A DNA stretch of 64,000 nt, from assembly GCA_963971575.1 (NCBI GenBank), contig OZ020616.1, positions 18,611,535 to 18,675,534 of the forward strand, read 5' to 3'. The notes beneath the pieces are model-generated. The model ran no database searches. It was not told the DNA's origin and was given only the letters and a program-made list of their open reading frames with translations. The position numbers were made by a program, and so were the translations under genes. This document shows positions 10,925 to 24,200 of the stretch, in pieces. The stretch's first letter is position 1, and every line of letters begins with the position of its first letter. The DNA is from Liopterus haemorrhoidalis. Taxonomy: Eukaryota > Arthropoda > Insecta > Coleoptera > Dytiscidae.

Positions 10925-12215
10925 CTACGTCGCTCAATAAGTCTCCGCTTAACTAAGAAAAACATTTTTTTTTTTAGAAATTCGACTTTATTCATCAACA
11001 TACTCTCCTTCAAGAGTGATACATTCATTCCAACGCTCCTCTAACTTTTCGAGGCCTTCTTTGTAGAACGATTTGTCTATGCCCTCAAAATATACCTCGG
11101 TTTCGGCAAACACTTCTTCATTTGAGTCAAATTTCTTTCATTGGAGCATCTTTTTAAGGTCTGCAAAAAGTCAGTAGTCGCTGGGGGGCAGATCTGGAGA
11201 GTACAGGGGGGTGAGGAAGCAATTCGAAGCGTAATTCATTCAATTTAACCATCGTTTTTATCGACTTGTGACACGGGGCATTGTTTTGGTGAAAGAGCAC
11301 TGTTTTCTTTTTCATGTGAAGCCGTTTTTTTCTTGATTACCACACTCAATCGATCCAATAATACCATGTAGTATTCGCTATTGATAGTTTTACTTTTCTC
11401 AAGATAGTCGATAAACAAAATATCATGCGCGTCCCAAAATACGGATGCCATAACCTTGCCAACTGACTTTTGAGTTTTTGGTCGCTTTGGACGACTTTCA
11501 CCGACTGCTGTCTACTCAGCTGACGATATTTTTGATTCCGGTGTGTAGTAGTGGAACATGTTTCATCCATTGCACCTACCGACGCAAGAAATCCTTTTTA
11601 TCTCGCTTGAACAGCTCCAAACAGAGCTCTGAATCGTCGACGCGTTGTTGTTTTTGGTCCAGTGTAAGCGAACGCGCCACCCACTTCGAAAGCAATTTAC
11701 ACATGCTAAAGTTTTCGTGTAAAATTGTAAACACACTACCTTTTGATATCTTTAAGGTGTCAGCTATCTCATGCAACTTCACTTTACAGTCTTTCAAATC
11801 AATTTTGTAGACTTTTTTTAAGTTTTCCGGAACAACTGCCGATTTTGGGCGACCAAAGCGTTCATCTTCATCGATGTTTGTACGACCGCGTTTGTATTCA
11901 GCATACCAATCAGTAATAGTTGATTTGCCTGGTGCAGAGTCTCTATAACACTTATCAAGCCACTGTTTGGTTCAACAGTATTTTTTCCCATCAAAAAGCA
12001 ATGTTTAATCAACACACGAAATTATTTTTTATCCATTCTTTTGAAAATTACAAAACTGGAGTCACTAAATCCTCTGTAACCTCTAAACTAATTGTCAGAA
12101 TGTCATGAAATTTTCACACGTATCGTTTGAAGGTTGGTACTATCCAGAAATCATATAGGTCTGTCAACAGTGTTGCCATATATATGTCAGACCGGAGACT
12201 TATTGAGTGAAGTGT
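10925..12215 (-). mobile_element. mariner element (1.29 kb), B copy only
   Basis: TIRs share CTCAATAAGTCTCCG at both ends, with TA targets at 10923-10924 and 12216-12217. The length is normal for mariner. The minus strand carries a transposase broken by frameshifts and stops: 11818-12015 and 11576-11797 (N-terminal half), then 11346-11570 and 11245-11451 (catalytic region, with DET and SVFWDAHDILFIDYLEK). Copy C keeps the empty TA site (around 34680), so insertion followed the duplication. The element is no longer coding. Confidence 0.88.
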
Positions 12216-12440
12216 TACATTGCTATCGGCGTTTCGTTGGACGGGTATGTTTCGAACGCAAATATTAGAAAGGATAATAGAAAAGGATCCGGACTAGAAT
12301 GCTCTCTCACGGTACACCTGCTTTTATATTTTTTTAGGAGCGACCTGGCATTAGTAATTCACACACTGAACTTTCGATCTTCCATGAATAAAAATAGAAT
12401 AACTGAGATATAAGATTTTAGTTTTATGTGGAGCAGTTTG
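12216..12440 (-). pseudogene. LINE reverse transcriptase remnant, upstream part (B copy)
   Basis: Continues the remnant at 10640-10924 across the mariner. Homologous to 34690-34910, where it reads into the YAD box. Confidence 0.6.
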
Positions 12441-12770
12441 TATTTTTAGCCTTCGATCTATACTTTGGTATAGATGATATCGGGATTGATATCAAAATCT
12501 TTGGTGATATCGGGAAAAAAACTGTTGTGTACGGTTTAGGAATTTAGGTTTAGCTTTAAAAATTAGTTCGGCAGTTCTTAGTAACTGTTGTTAAATAAAT
12601 CGCCTTTTTAATGGCTTACTCGCAAATGGCAGGTATTCATTCGTAAAAATGCAAGTTCGCGAGTGGGTTTTTAGAGGTTGCTCATCCCCTGTCTCCATGT
12701 ATCTCATATACCAGGCATCGTCAAACTTTAAACGCGGGTTATATTCTGTCCAACAGAATCCTCCGCGGGT
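12441..12770. other. Duplicated intergenic sequence
   Basis: Related to 34910-35190. No gene seen. Confidence 0.5.
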
Positions 12771-12975
12771 ATTAAAGCGTGCAATGAAACTGGTGACTTA
12801 TGCAGAATTATCTATAATGTATTTGATATTAAAAATAAGAAATGTATTAATAAGAGAAAGTTTTAAAACAAAAGAGATAGGTCCCGATGGAAACAAGCGT
12901 GTGAGATATAATGTAAGGGCATATACCCATCTCATATCTCCTTCACTCGTTGTTGGAATGTGTCGCCGACATTAG
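12771..12975 (+). pseudogene. Unassigned protein fragment, frameshifted (B copy)
   Basis: Corresponds to 35790-36000, where the frame stays open (KACNETGDFCRIVNNVFDIL). Here small deletions near 12830 break it. It faintly resembles P-element/THAP9-type transposase sequence, but I would not name it. Confidence 0.3.
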
Positions 12976-13492
12976 CCTATGAAGTGCAAGGGGATTGCGG
13001 ATGGAAATTATATAATAACCTCAATAAAATTATTTTATAATTTATCTATTAAACGATTTACTAATTTTATTCATGTAATGTAAACACGTAAAGAAGGTAA
13101 CTTCGGCAATAAGTGACGATTGGTAAACGTGTATATTCGGGAATATTTGGGAGACAATGATTTATTCTAGAAAAATATAAACAACTAATGTTGGCGACAG
13201 ATTTTGATATAAATATACGTGTCCAACTTGGTTATTGGTATCAGGATAGGCAAAGAGTAGCCTATTAGATATTATGTCAATGATTACACCAATGACAGCA
13301 CATAATGATATATCGTAGTGCATTATTTGTGTCCAGAAATTAAGTATGCGATAATGTCTTAATTATTTGAAATCAATTCATTTTATAGTAGTTTTAGGTA
13401 TATCATTACATCATTTACATATCGTTAATGAATTTAGAATGATTTTTTACTTAATATATATTGCTAGGCGAATTGCAAATATTCTGATCAAA

Positions 13493-13708
13493 ATGCTTCA
13501 TCCAGCCATCAGGTTCCCTAACCGTCTGCTCAAGGCTTCTGGTCACAGCCTGCAGACAAACAAACTTCTATCGAAGATAGTCGGTGTTTTTGTGAGTACT
13601 TATTGTTTCATTTTCTCCGGTTTGGGAATATATGAAGCTATAACAATTCGTGATTATGATATTGAGGGCTTTCAATCTTATATTACCATAATAAGTAATT
13701 TTTTCATG
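13493..13708 (+). CDS. Odorant receptor B, exon 1
   Basis: 72 codons, MLHPAIRFPNRLLKASGHSL to ISNFFM, then donor GTAGGT. The open frame past the donor (VGINRYSIWYN) is intron read-through. Confidence 0.82.
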
Positions 13709-16700
13709 GTAGGTATAAATCGGTATAGTATATGGTATAATCCATCCACCTTGTTTCTTCAACTGAGGGCCATATTAGGGTGGCAGTTTGGCTGGTAGCT
13801 ACGATAATAACTTGACACGTGAAATTGATCAAATATTTAAAAAATAGTGTACATTTTCTATTTAATAGTTCTTATTTCCTATGATATATTTTCATATATA
13901 TTAACTGCGTGTAACAAAAACAAATAAGATAGGAAGAATTTTATAATTTTTTTAATATCAAATTTTATGCAACCTCACAAAAACATGTCTTGGGCTACTC
14001 AGATGAGGAAATATCGTGAATAGATTGTGTTGTTAGGTTGGTAGGAAAATAATGGAGGATTTGTTTTCTGAATTCAAACCTTTGCAAGTGTCAAATCATC
14101 GTGTTCAGGTTAACTTGATCTGTATTTTTGTAATGTCGACTTCTGTTTTATTATTGCTTCAAATTGGGCGATTGAATTAAAAGTGGAAAATAATCTATTA
14201 AGAGCAATTTTTGTGAGTTCAAAACGGGTGGTAAAGAAGAAGAAACTATTCCTAAACTAAACAATGCTTTTGGTGTAGGTACTGTAGGAAATGGTAGGTA
14301 CTGTGAAAAATTTTGTCAAAATGATGAAAGGGTCGTGGTCGTCCTTCTTCAGTTATAACAACCAACTGAAGGCGTTAGTTGAAACAGAATCAGGTACAGC
14401 AATTCGAAAGTTATATATTAGTTATCCAACAGTTCTATGGTAGGATTAAAATGAATATAATTCGATTTTATTATTGTCAATCAAATCCGTAGCAATGTTT
14501 TTGGCGCCATTGGCAAATAAATTAATTTAACCTAAAATAGCGCCCTTTTTATCTTTTTTCATTTTATTTAAGAAATGAAAATACAAGTGATGACCTAAAA
14601 AAAACGTTGTCACTTCTAAAATAAAAGTGATGATCAAAAATAAAGAAAACAACACACGATGGCGCCTCTCAGGCCTCGCGCCCCTGGCACTTGCCCCAAT
14701 GCCAGGGCGTTGTTACAGCTCTTGGCGGTTGCCGGATAACTGTCGTTTTTTGCCAACCACTGGACCAATTAAGACAGAATTTGAATGTCATAAACTGCAA
14801 TTATTTTCTAACCAACCTAATACCATTAAACTACTGTGAAATTATTTATAATCTCCTACTATTATGCATAATATGCTACTTTTATGCATAATCTGCGGCT
14901 AGTATGCATAATCTGCGACTTCCGACTATTATGTAAAATTTCCAAATTATACAAAACTAATGCGGGCTCGAGTGATTTATGACTAAAGTGACCCACAGCT
15001 GGTTAACCAATTACGTGATATCGATCATAAAAAATCGTGGCATAACCAGAAGAATCGATATTTTGACAATAGTACGAATAGTGTTCTAAAAATGTTGAGA
15101 ATTTAGTGCACCAATGGTACATTATTAGGGAGTGAAACTTTCTTGATAAAATTAAGGGAATCTTTAGCGATCTTAGGTTGAACTGAATTATTTATGAACT
15201 GCATTATTTTAAAACACTCTTGGTTTCCACGTACGTTATGCAACCTGAAAATTTCCTCATCGAGTAGACGATTGTAGGCCATTTAACATTTCAAGAACGT
15301 TATTTAGACCGTTTCTGAATGAATAATAACAACAGATGAAACGTGGGTTCTTTAGTTCAATTCATAAACGAAGGCACAGTCAAAAAATGGCATCAAAAAC
15401 TTAAAATATCACCAATAAAGTATAAAAAATATAATATAAAAAGTTCGGACACAAAATTATAATTCACTGGGTGAGGTGAAATGTGATGAGGTACAGTAAG
15501 TATATACGCTTGAGAAGGTTATGTATAGAAAAAAACTCAGATAAGTGATGACAAATAAAGATTTTATGACGAAATTCTCAACACTTTTTGAACAACTTCG
15601 TACATTGTATCCTGGTTCAAGTGAGCTCCATGGTAAGATGGTTGTTAATCCGTCATATGATTATAATAATGTATCAATTTCTGGTGAGACTACAGAATTT
15701 TTTCCATCCAGTACTGTGCAAATAATGTCAATAGTTATCACAGTTTTCGATAATTAATACTTAAAAACCAGATATGGTCCTTATTGTACTGCTAAAAGTA
15801 CGTGGTATGACAATTTATTCCCGAAATGATCGTGTAGTGTCGCCCGTGGCGTAATTGTATTGAAATTTAGTGAGTATTCGTTTTTAAACTAATACGTGCT
15901 TGAATTTCAAGCTAATAAAGCCAATCATATTAGTTATCTATTGGCAAGGTAACTGATATCTGCGTGCGCACTTAAAAATGGGCGATCAAATTTTAGAGCA
16001 CCTTATTAACATCACATTTTGTGCGAAAATCGGAAAAAATGCTACTGAAACTTTAGAAATGTTAAAAGTGACATATGGTGAAGATGTAATGAAAAAGCTA
16101 AATGTATTTGAATGGCAAAATAGATTTCAATATGGGCGAAAAGATATGATTAAGACCATGCTGGTGTGTTTCTTTGATCGCAAGGGAACAGTCCACCAAA
16201 AAATTATTGAATAGGGACAGACAGGGAACCAATCATGCTACTTAGAGGTGTTAAAAATGTTACGAGATTCTGTTTGAAGGAAACGACAAAATTGTGGTTT
16301 GACAAGTGGATCATTTATCATGATAATGCGTCAAATCACAGGGCGCTCAATGTGAGAGAGTTTCTGGCAAAAAAGTGATTACCCAATTAAATCATTCTGC
16401 ATATTTACCTGACATTAACTGCCCTAAAGGGACGAAGATTTTCTAATATAATCAGGGCTGTATTGGAGGGTATACGGCGGTATACGGCGTATACCCTGTG
16501 GTTTGATCTTAACGAATAGCGTATACCTTGTGCTTATTGAAAAATCAAAACATACGAAGATATTAAATTTTCAAATACTTAAATATTTTAAATTGTTAAT
16601 ATTTGCTTTCAAAATTTTTATCTTTAACTGTAATAACCAAATACAATAATATGAGCGGCGGTGAATCATTACTACTGACATTGTGTATTTATTGATTTGT

Positions 16701-19700
16701 GCGAGCAGGATTCTCAAGATGTAGAACATATCGAGAACAAACTTTTAGACCTAAAAATACAAGGTTTTCAAGAGGATTATTTGAAAAATAACTGGATTGC
16801 AATTGCCATGGATGGAGCAAGTGTAATGGTAGGCAAATGTTCTGGTGTGGTAACCCGATTTCAACAAAGATACCCTAAACTTTTTACTTGGCATTGTTAA
16901 AATCATAGACTCGAATTATCTGTATCTGATGCTATAAAAGATGTACGTGGCATGAACCATTTTAAATCTTTTCTGGACAAACTATATACGTTATATAGCC
17001 AGTCTCCTAAAAATTCTCTTGCGTTAGAGTGTATATGCCATGAACTAAGACTAAAATTTAAAAAGGTAGGACGAGATCTTGGAATTCGATGGGTGGCGAG
17101 TAGATTTAAAACAGTGCGAGCTATGTATATGGGATTTATATGAAGCGTTACCACTTCAAAAACTCATGTGAAGATCAAAATTCTAAAACTACATTTCTGC
17201 GTTTAAAGCAAAAACTTGAAAGTCCTGAATTTCTATTAGATTTAGGACTCATGTATGACATCCTTCAAGAATTGTCTGTATTATCTACAGAACTACAGTC
17301 GCGTACAACAACACTACCAAGAGCTGAACATTTAATAAAAAGAACCATACGAATTATGGAGAGTTTCAAAGAAAATCCTGGCGAAAAAACAACTATCTTT
17401 AATAGCAAACGCGGAATTAACATTTAAAAATATTCCTTTGGTTCGCAATACCAAAATTATACCGATTAATAAAAACCAGTTTATTCAAAGCATGGTTGAT
17501 AGGATGAAATCAAAACGTTGTTCTGATTCAAATACTGAAAATGTACAATTTCTTAAGGATATTTCTGCTTTAAATCCAATTAAAATAAACACTGATAATA
17601 TACATTATGGAGAATCAGAAGTAACGAGATTTTGTAGATGATTTAATATCGATGAGCTAGAAGCCCTTATAGGATTAAGAGACTTTATAGAAAATACAGA
17701 ATCTGTACCGGAGAAATTAAAACCTCTTTTAAAAGCAGTATCAACTTTACCTTGTTCGACAGCCGAGTGTGAACGCGGTTTCAGCTTAATGAATAATATC
17801 ATAATTGACTTGCGAGAGTCTGCTTATTTCAAATGTGTCAAATCTAATGTGTATTAATGCTAATGGACCTCCAATTGAAAATTTTCAACCAAAAAAATAT
17901 GTACAATCTTGGTAAGCAAACCACCGTTCAGCAACAGAGACGCAGTCGAAAGTCGAGTGAGACTAGTGCTGATTCATCTCGCCAAGCCCTTTGGGATATA
18001 TTTCAAGAAATATAACAGTAAGTTATAACACTATGTTCTACGTTTTAATTCAAATTAAATTTTGGCCATTTTGAACCACCCTCCCCCCGTTTATAGCGTA
18101 TACCTGCTGATTTTTACGTTGAATGGACCGTATACCTGCTGACTTTACCAATACAGCACTGAAAATAATTGATAGCCAACAGAATGTGAGACAGGTAATC
18201 AATCAATAGTATTCCAGAGAATGAGTTCCAGGGCTGCTTCCAGAAACGGGAACGCTGCCTAAGTCAGTGTATGGATATACAAGGAGAGTACTTTGTAGAG
18301 GACAGTAGCTACTAGAGCACAGTTCCACACGTAAAAGTGGAATTTTTACTACGTAAAGTCGACGGGAAAAGGAGGATCTCCACAACGCTGGTTCGTCACT
18401 GTCACTGAAGACATAATGCCCTAAGAACTGCACAATTATTAAGTATTGAGGGACAAGTTTTCTTATCTCAAAGAGATTGCTCACAATTCATCTATTTGAT
18501 GACACGATGGAAGAAAAAGAATCAGATATTCATTTTAAATATTCAAAATTGCGGTTTAACTCCTGACTGCACAATATCGGAAGATGAAAATTCTGCTAGT
18601 GTCCGGGATTTAGGTCTCTGTGATTTATTAATATTTTTTTAATTTTTAGGTTGGATTAGCTACTTTTATATACAGATTAAAAATCAGCAATATTCTAGAA
18701 GTTATTTCAGAATTATCTGAGTTTTGGAGAGTGGATACTTTAGAACCGGAATTAGCTATGAAACAGAAGAAAATGTTTAAAATTTTACATAATTTTTTAT
18801 TAATATTCTTCGTGTTTGGACTTGCTGTATGTTCATTCATGGTTATCAGCATGATCACTTCTAGTGCTGTAAATAATCTCTCCCTTAGATCTGATTTTTA
18901 CCAGCAAAGTCCTGTCTACGAAATATTTGCTGTTATCGACTCTTTTATTTCATGTTATTCAACAACATTTCTTATTGCATTCTATAGTTTATTTCTTAAT
19001 ATTCTATTGATCTGTATTTTTCAAATTATGCTTCTTAAAGAATGTTTTAGAAATCTTAATTTTGAAGATATATTTGATGAAGAAATGGAAAATAACGTAT
19101 TTAAACGTATTATAGAATTGGTTGAATATTACGCCAAACTTTCTTTGTAAGTAAATACACATTTAAGTTTATTTATAGTGGCTCACAAGAATTTATTTTA
19201 TTTATTGATATGCAGCGTTGCCAGATTCGAAAACCAACATTTCCCTTTAGGCTTGTTCAAATTTCCCTATTTACCACTTTTTTCGACATGTAATTTTTGT
19301 ATGTAATTTTTTATAAATAATTATGCATATTAGGTTATTTAGTACATATTTACTTAGGTACTGTTATTTTGTTTTCAATCTACTTTCATCTATCTATAAT
19401 TGTTAAAGGAAAAAATGTACAAAACTCCTTAGACTCCCATTACTAAAAATGACGTAATAATCACTTATATTAAAATAAGGATAAATTAAATTTTTGAATT
19501 ATTCAACTATGTAAATTTCCCTCTTTTGCGACGATTTTTAAAGATTTTTCCCTTTGGCTCCTAAAATTCCCTGCGGCGAGGGAAATTTCCCTCCATCTGG
19601 CAACACTGTTGATATGCCATCATTGTTACGAATTCATTAAAAATTTTAAACGATCAAAAGGGCGAATTGCTCATCAGACTGATATTACATGTGAAATGAT

Positions 19701-21174
19701 GGATAATATGAGTATACTTATTGATTCTAATAATGGCTGACAGTATAACCATTATACCTGCTGAGTTTATGATTTTGTTAATAGTAGTTGACAGGACCGT
19801 AATAATTATTTAAAATAAACGTGTTTTCTTATATGCTATTTAGAATGAACTATATATACTCACATGACATTTCTTCACATTGTAATCAGGCTTAAGACTG
19901 GCTATATTTGAATTATAAATATAGGCATGTTTAAAAATCGTTTTGTTTTAAAGTCTTTATAGTCTATATTAAATACTTCAAATTTACAAACAAAAATCAT
20001 TCTTTTTATTCAACTTGTCAATTTATGGTAATTTAAAATTATTAAAATATTAACCGTTATCACTATTATTATTATTATTATTATATCGCTATCAGAGTTT
20101 GTGTCACTACCACTTTAAATTAATAATTTTTGAAGATTTATTTGGTGGATTTATAAAAAAAAATTGTTTCAATTATCTTTACATGTTCTACACATTTTTT
20201 TCCACAAATCACAACTTATTGCACTTGTTTCGTCTTTAATTAATTGTACTACAATGTCACTTTCTGTCGGTGTTGTATTTTTCCGGTGCATTTCTTTTAA
20301 TTGACTCCATATTAGTTCTATAGGGTTTACTAATCTATCTGATTCCATAATATGTAAACGTTTATTTAACGTTCTACATCTAATTCTGTATTAAATAATT
20401 ATACATATGGCTAACTTTGTATGGAAATTCTATTCCGTCATCTTTCAACTTTTTTATTGAAAGATGCACAGTCAGCACTATATTTTTCGAATAAAAGTCG
20501 TATATTTTATTACCGACTGACAATAAGGGAGGTATTGTGATCATACCGATTTTGGCATTTCGAGATTTCGATGGATCTCCACGAATTGAGGTCCCTACAT
20601 AAGGTTTTGAATGTAGCATATAGCATAAAATCTTCGGTTGAACGCCTCTTCCAATGGGAGACGCGATGTATCGCTGGTATTTGTATTGTTCTTATGGCAA
20701 GAGTGAAATAATAATACGTTACGGCACTTTTTACTTTTTAACTCTTTCCATAAAAACTACTTTACGTTTACTTAAATAGTTAAATATAGTAGAGTTTATA
20801 TAATAACACACGTAGATACAACAATTTCTTTGGATTTATTGCCAGTTTATTAATTTAAAAATAAATATGTAACGTATGGCCTCATTTTGCATTTTTGGAA
20901 AAAATAATCATGGTAATTTGCCACATTTAAAAACATATGAAGCTCAAATCAAATTTAAAAAAATAAAAATACCTTAAAATTCTTTTAATAATAAGATAAA
21001 TTTAGTTTTATCATTAAGAACTTATTTTTTTAAATTTGCTAATCTTATAGGACTTATTGCCAAACAGACAGCAAATCCTGTGCGGATATTTTTGCGGAGG
21101 CGGATCGAATGCGGATATTTATATTTACAAAGGCTGCGGATGCGGTTGTGAATAACATAAATGCATGAATGCTC

Positions 21175-21233
<59 letters not shown>

Positions 21234-24200
21234 AACATATGTCGAATACCAATAAGCAGAACATCCACTGACGGCTTACGTCATAATAATGTAAATTTAA
21301 AAAAGTATTTATAATAATTTTTTTTGCCAAAATCATAACGAAACTTGCCAATGTGTATAGAAAATGCTTAATATTCGTAAAAAAATAAATAAACCCCTCT
21401 ACAAGTCTAAATATTATTGATATAAAATTGAGTAATAATTTGTGAAAGAAAAGAATACAGACCCAGACCCAGGTAATTGTACCGACGTCCCCCGTCTCTC
21501 GATGTCGCTGAGTAGGGTCCTTAAAACAAACTTGGCCAGGGCGTATATATTTATCTTTAACTTAATAGACAAGGTTCATTAAACCAAACCTTACGAAAAT
21601 CATTTTTGAATATAATGATAAAATTTCTTTTATTAATTTATTCGATTCTGAATATGTTTTTAATTATTTCAGGTTCTTAAAAAAATTAGGCAACATATAT
21701 TCATACGTGATTTTCATGCAGTTCTACATAGCGACTTCAAATAATTGTTTTAGTGTTTATCTCATTGCTAGATTTGGGTAAGGGAGAGGTTGCATTTTTT
21801 TAATTTTTTTTCCTTGTGTTTCCGTACTGTTATTAATCTTAAATGTTTTCTAGAGTCTCTGATCTTGTAAAAGTCCTTCATTCAGTTCTGGAAATTTTCG
21901 CTGGATCTTTAGCCATTTTTCTTGAAAGTGCTCTTGCTTCTATGCTAACTGTGGAAGTAAGTATTTATAACAGTCACTAGCATAGCTAGAGGACGTATGT
22001 ATGAAGTACATCGAAACAAGTCAACTTGACGACGTAATCTTGGCGATGCAAACTCGGTGACGCAAACTCGTCAACGCAAACTCGACGACGAAAACTCAGC
22101 GATGCAAACTCGGCGACGCAAACTCGGCCATGGACAACTCGGCGACAGCCAACTAAACAATGATTAACTCGGCGATGGTCAACTCGGCACGAAAAAATAG
22201 TATTTATAAATACATATTTTAAATGCAAATCTATAAACAGCAAATATATTACTAGTACCTCCTATTGGTGAGGTTCGATTTATTCACAAATGTAACTAAT
22301 AGAATGATTTAAAACCACGAGTTTAATGTAACACGATAATACGATCTAATCTACTTACTTAGGAGTTTCAAAATCCCGAACATCTTGTGCTGCATAGAAA
22401 TATATACAGGGCAGTGGCGGCGCTAGCTCTTAAAGTATGGGAGGCCAGGAAATTTTTTAGCAAAATTTGGGGGGGCCACATATAAGCGATGACCTAAAAA
22501 CAAAAAAAGGTCCTCACTTCTAAAATACATTTTTCTCCAAACAATTCTGGGGTGGGGGCAACTGGGAGCCAGGCCAGTTTTTAAGAGGGGGCGGACCCCC
22601 CGCTAGTGCCGCCACAGATACAGGGTGTTTGTTTGAAACGCCGCACCTCGAATAACTCCTTTATTTTAAGAGATACAAAAAATTCTTCATAAAAAAAGTT
22701 TAACTATATAAAAGGGTCCACTTAAGGATTATAATAAGAATTCTGCATCACTTCCGGTTTGAAGATTTGATGTTATCACATTTAATATCAAACTCGTACT
22801 AACAGGCAAGAGAATTTGCAGGTTTTATTTAGTTTTATTATGTAACAAAATCATTTACAAAGCTTGTTATGTTTAACTTTGTACGATTTATGTTATTTAT
22901 TATTTTGTAAATAAATGGTCGCTTTTTTGAAATGGTTAAAATTAAAGTATGATATTTTGATTTAATGTACTTTCAAGAAAAAAAAATAAAATAAATAAGG
23001 TACCGATTCCCTATGCTAGATAAAAAGTTGAAAAAATTTGCGTTGAAACCGGAAGTGAAAATTAACGATTTAGTAGTACCAAAGTTACGACAGTTTTTAC
23101 TGGGAAAGTAATCTTGGGTCAGTTTGACTCTCTTTCTCATACTTACATGGCTGTCAACACGGCTGTAGATGAACAAGATACCATTCTCTATCCCAGAGTT
23201 TCTCAAACTTTTTGAGCCGCGGAGTACTTATCTCGAGAAGAATTCGTCGCGGAGCACTATCGTTGCTATATATCGTCGGCTTACCTGTAAATACTTCTAA
23301 ATCCGAGAAGCATAACTTTTCAGGAGAGGCAAAAAACTTGCTATAATCATTATTTTAGAACTCTGTTTCATGAAATTTTCATGAAATATCAGTAATACAA
23401 TTTCAGTTACAATGGGCAAAACATTTTATAATTATTTAATCATTTTTGTATTATTTTACGGAAATAATAAAACAGAAAAAAAATCAAAACAGTCGAAAAT
23501 CGGACTTGGAAGGTTTTACAAGTAAGCCGAGGATTTATAGCAACACTAGTAGACCGCGGTGCACAGTTTGGGAAACTCTGTTCTATCCAATAGAATTCCT
23601 GAATTTCCTTAACCCATTAAGATTACCTCCTCCTTCTGTTACTTTGAAAATAGATACAACAACAATGTTGCTGAGCAACATAAGCCCGCCAAAATTATGT
23701 AATGGGTCACAGTCACAGTTACCTTGAGCAAAGCCGGGCGGGGTAGCTAATAATTTATATAATTATAACATTCCTTTGATGTTTCTGGATTAAATAGACC
23801 TCTAAACTTAATACGTTGTTCTTTGTGGATTGTGGATAATTTTCTAAACTTATAGCTAGTGAGATGTTTTAATGAGACAGACATATAATACACATTGGCT
23901 ATCGCAGTCTATCAGTGACATTGTCGTTATCGTATGCCTTTACATAACCTAACATAATGTCATCATTAACTAATCTTGCTCATAATTACAAAGACGGACA
24001 GTAAATATGATCAATATAGGTAATAAGGCTAGTTTTAGTTAGTTAAATTCTAAGACAACAGAATTATAAAAACGATAATACATAGAATACATTTTACGAA
24101 GCCATGTAGTTGGTTTAAAGACACACAGATGTCGGACTATTCGTAACACATTAATTTCTAACTTGCTGTGCACGGTACCTAGAACGTTAAAACAATGCAT

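Noticed and set aside
13709..13798. Continuation of the odorant receptor B protein after FFM
   Set aside because: A GTAGGT donor follows FFM and exon 2 begins VGLATF in the same phase, exactly as in C; the extra residues are intron read-through.
22412..22617. Inverted repeat as a transcription terminator or regulatory hairpin
   Set aside because: The ends, 8-bp duplication and size fit a hAT MITE.
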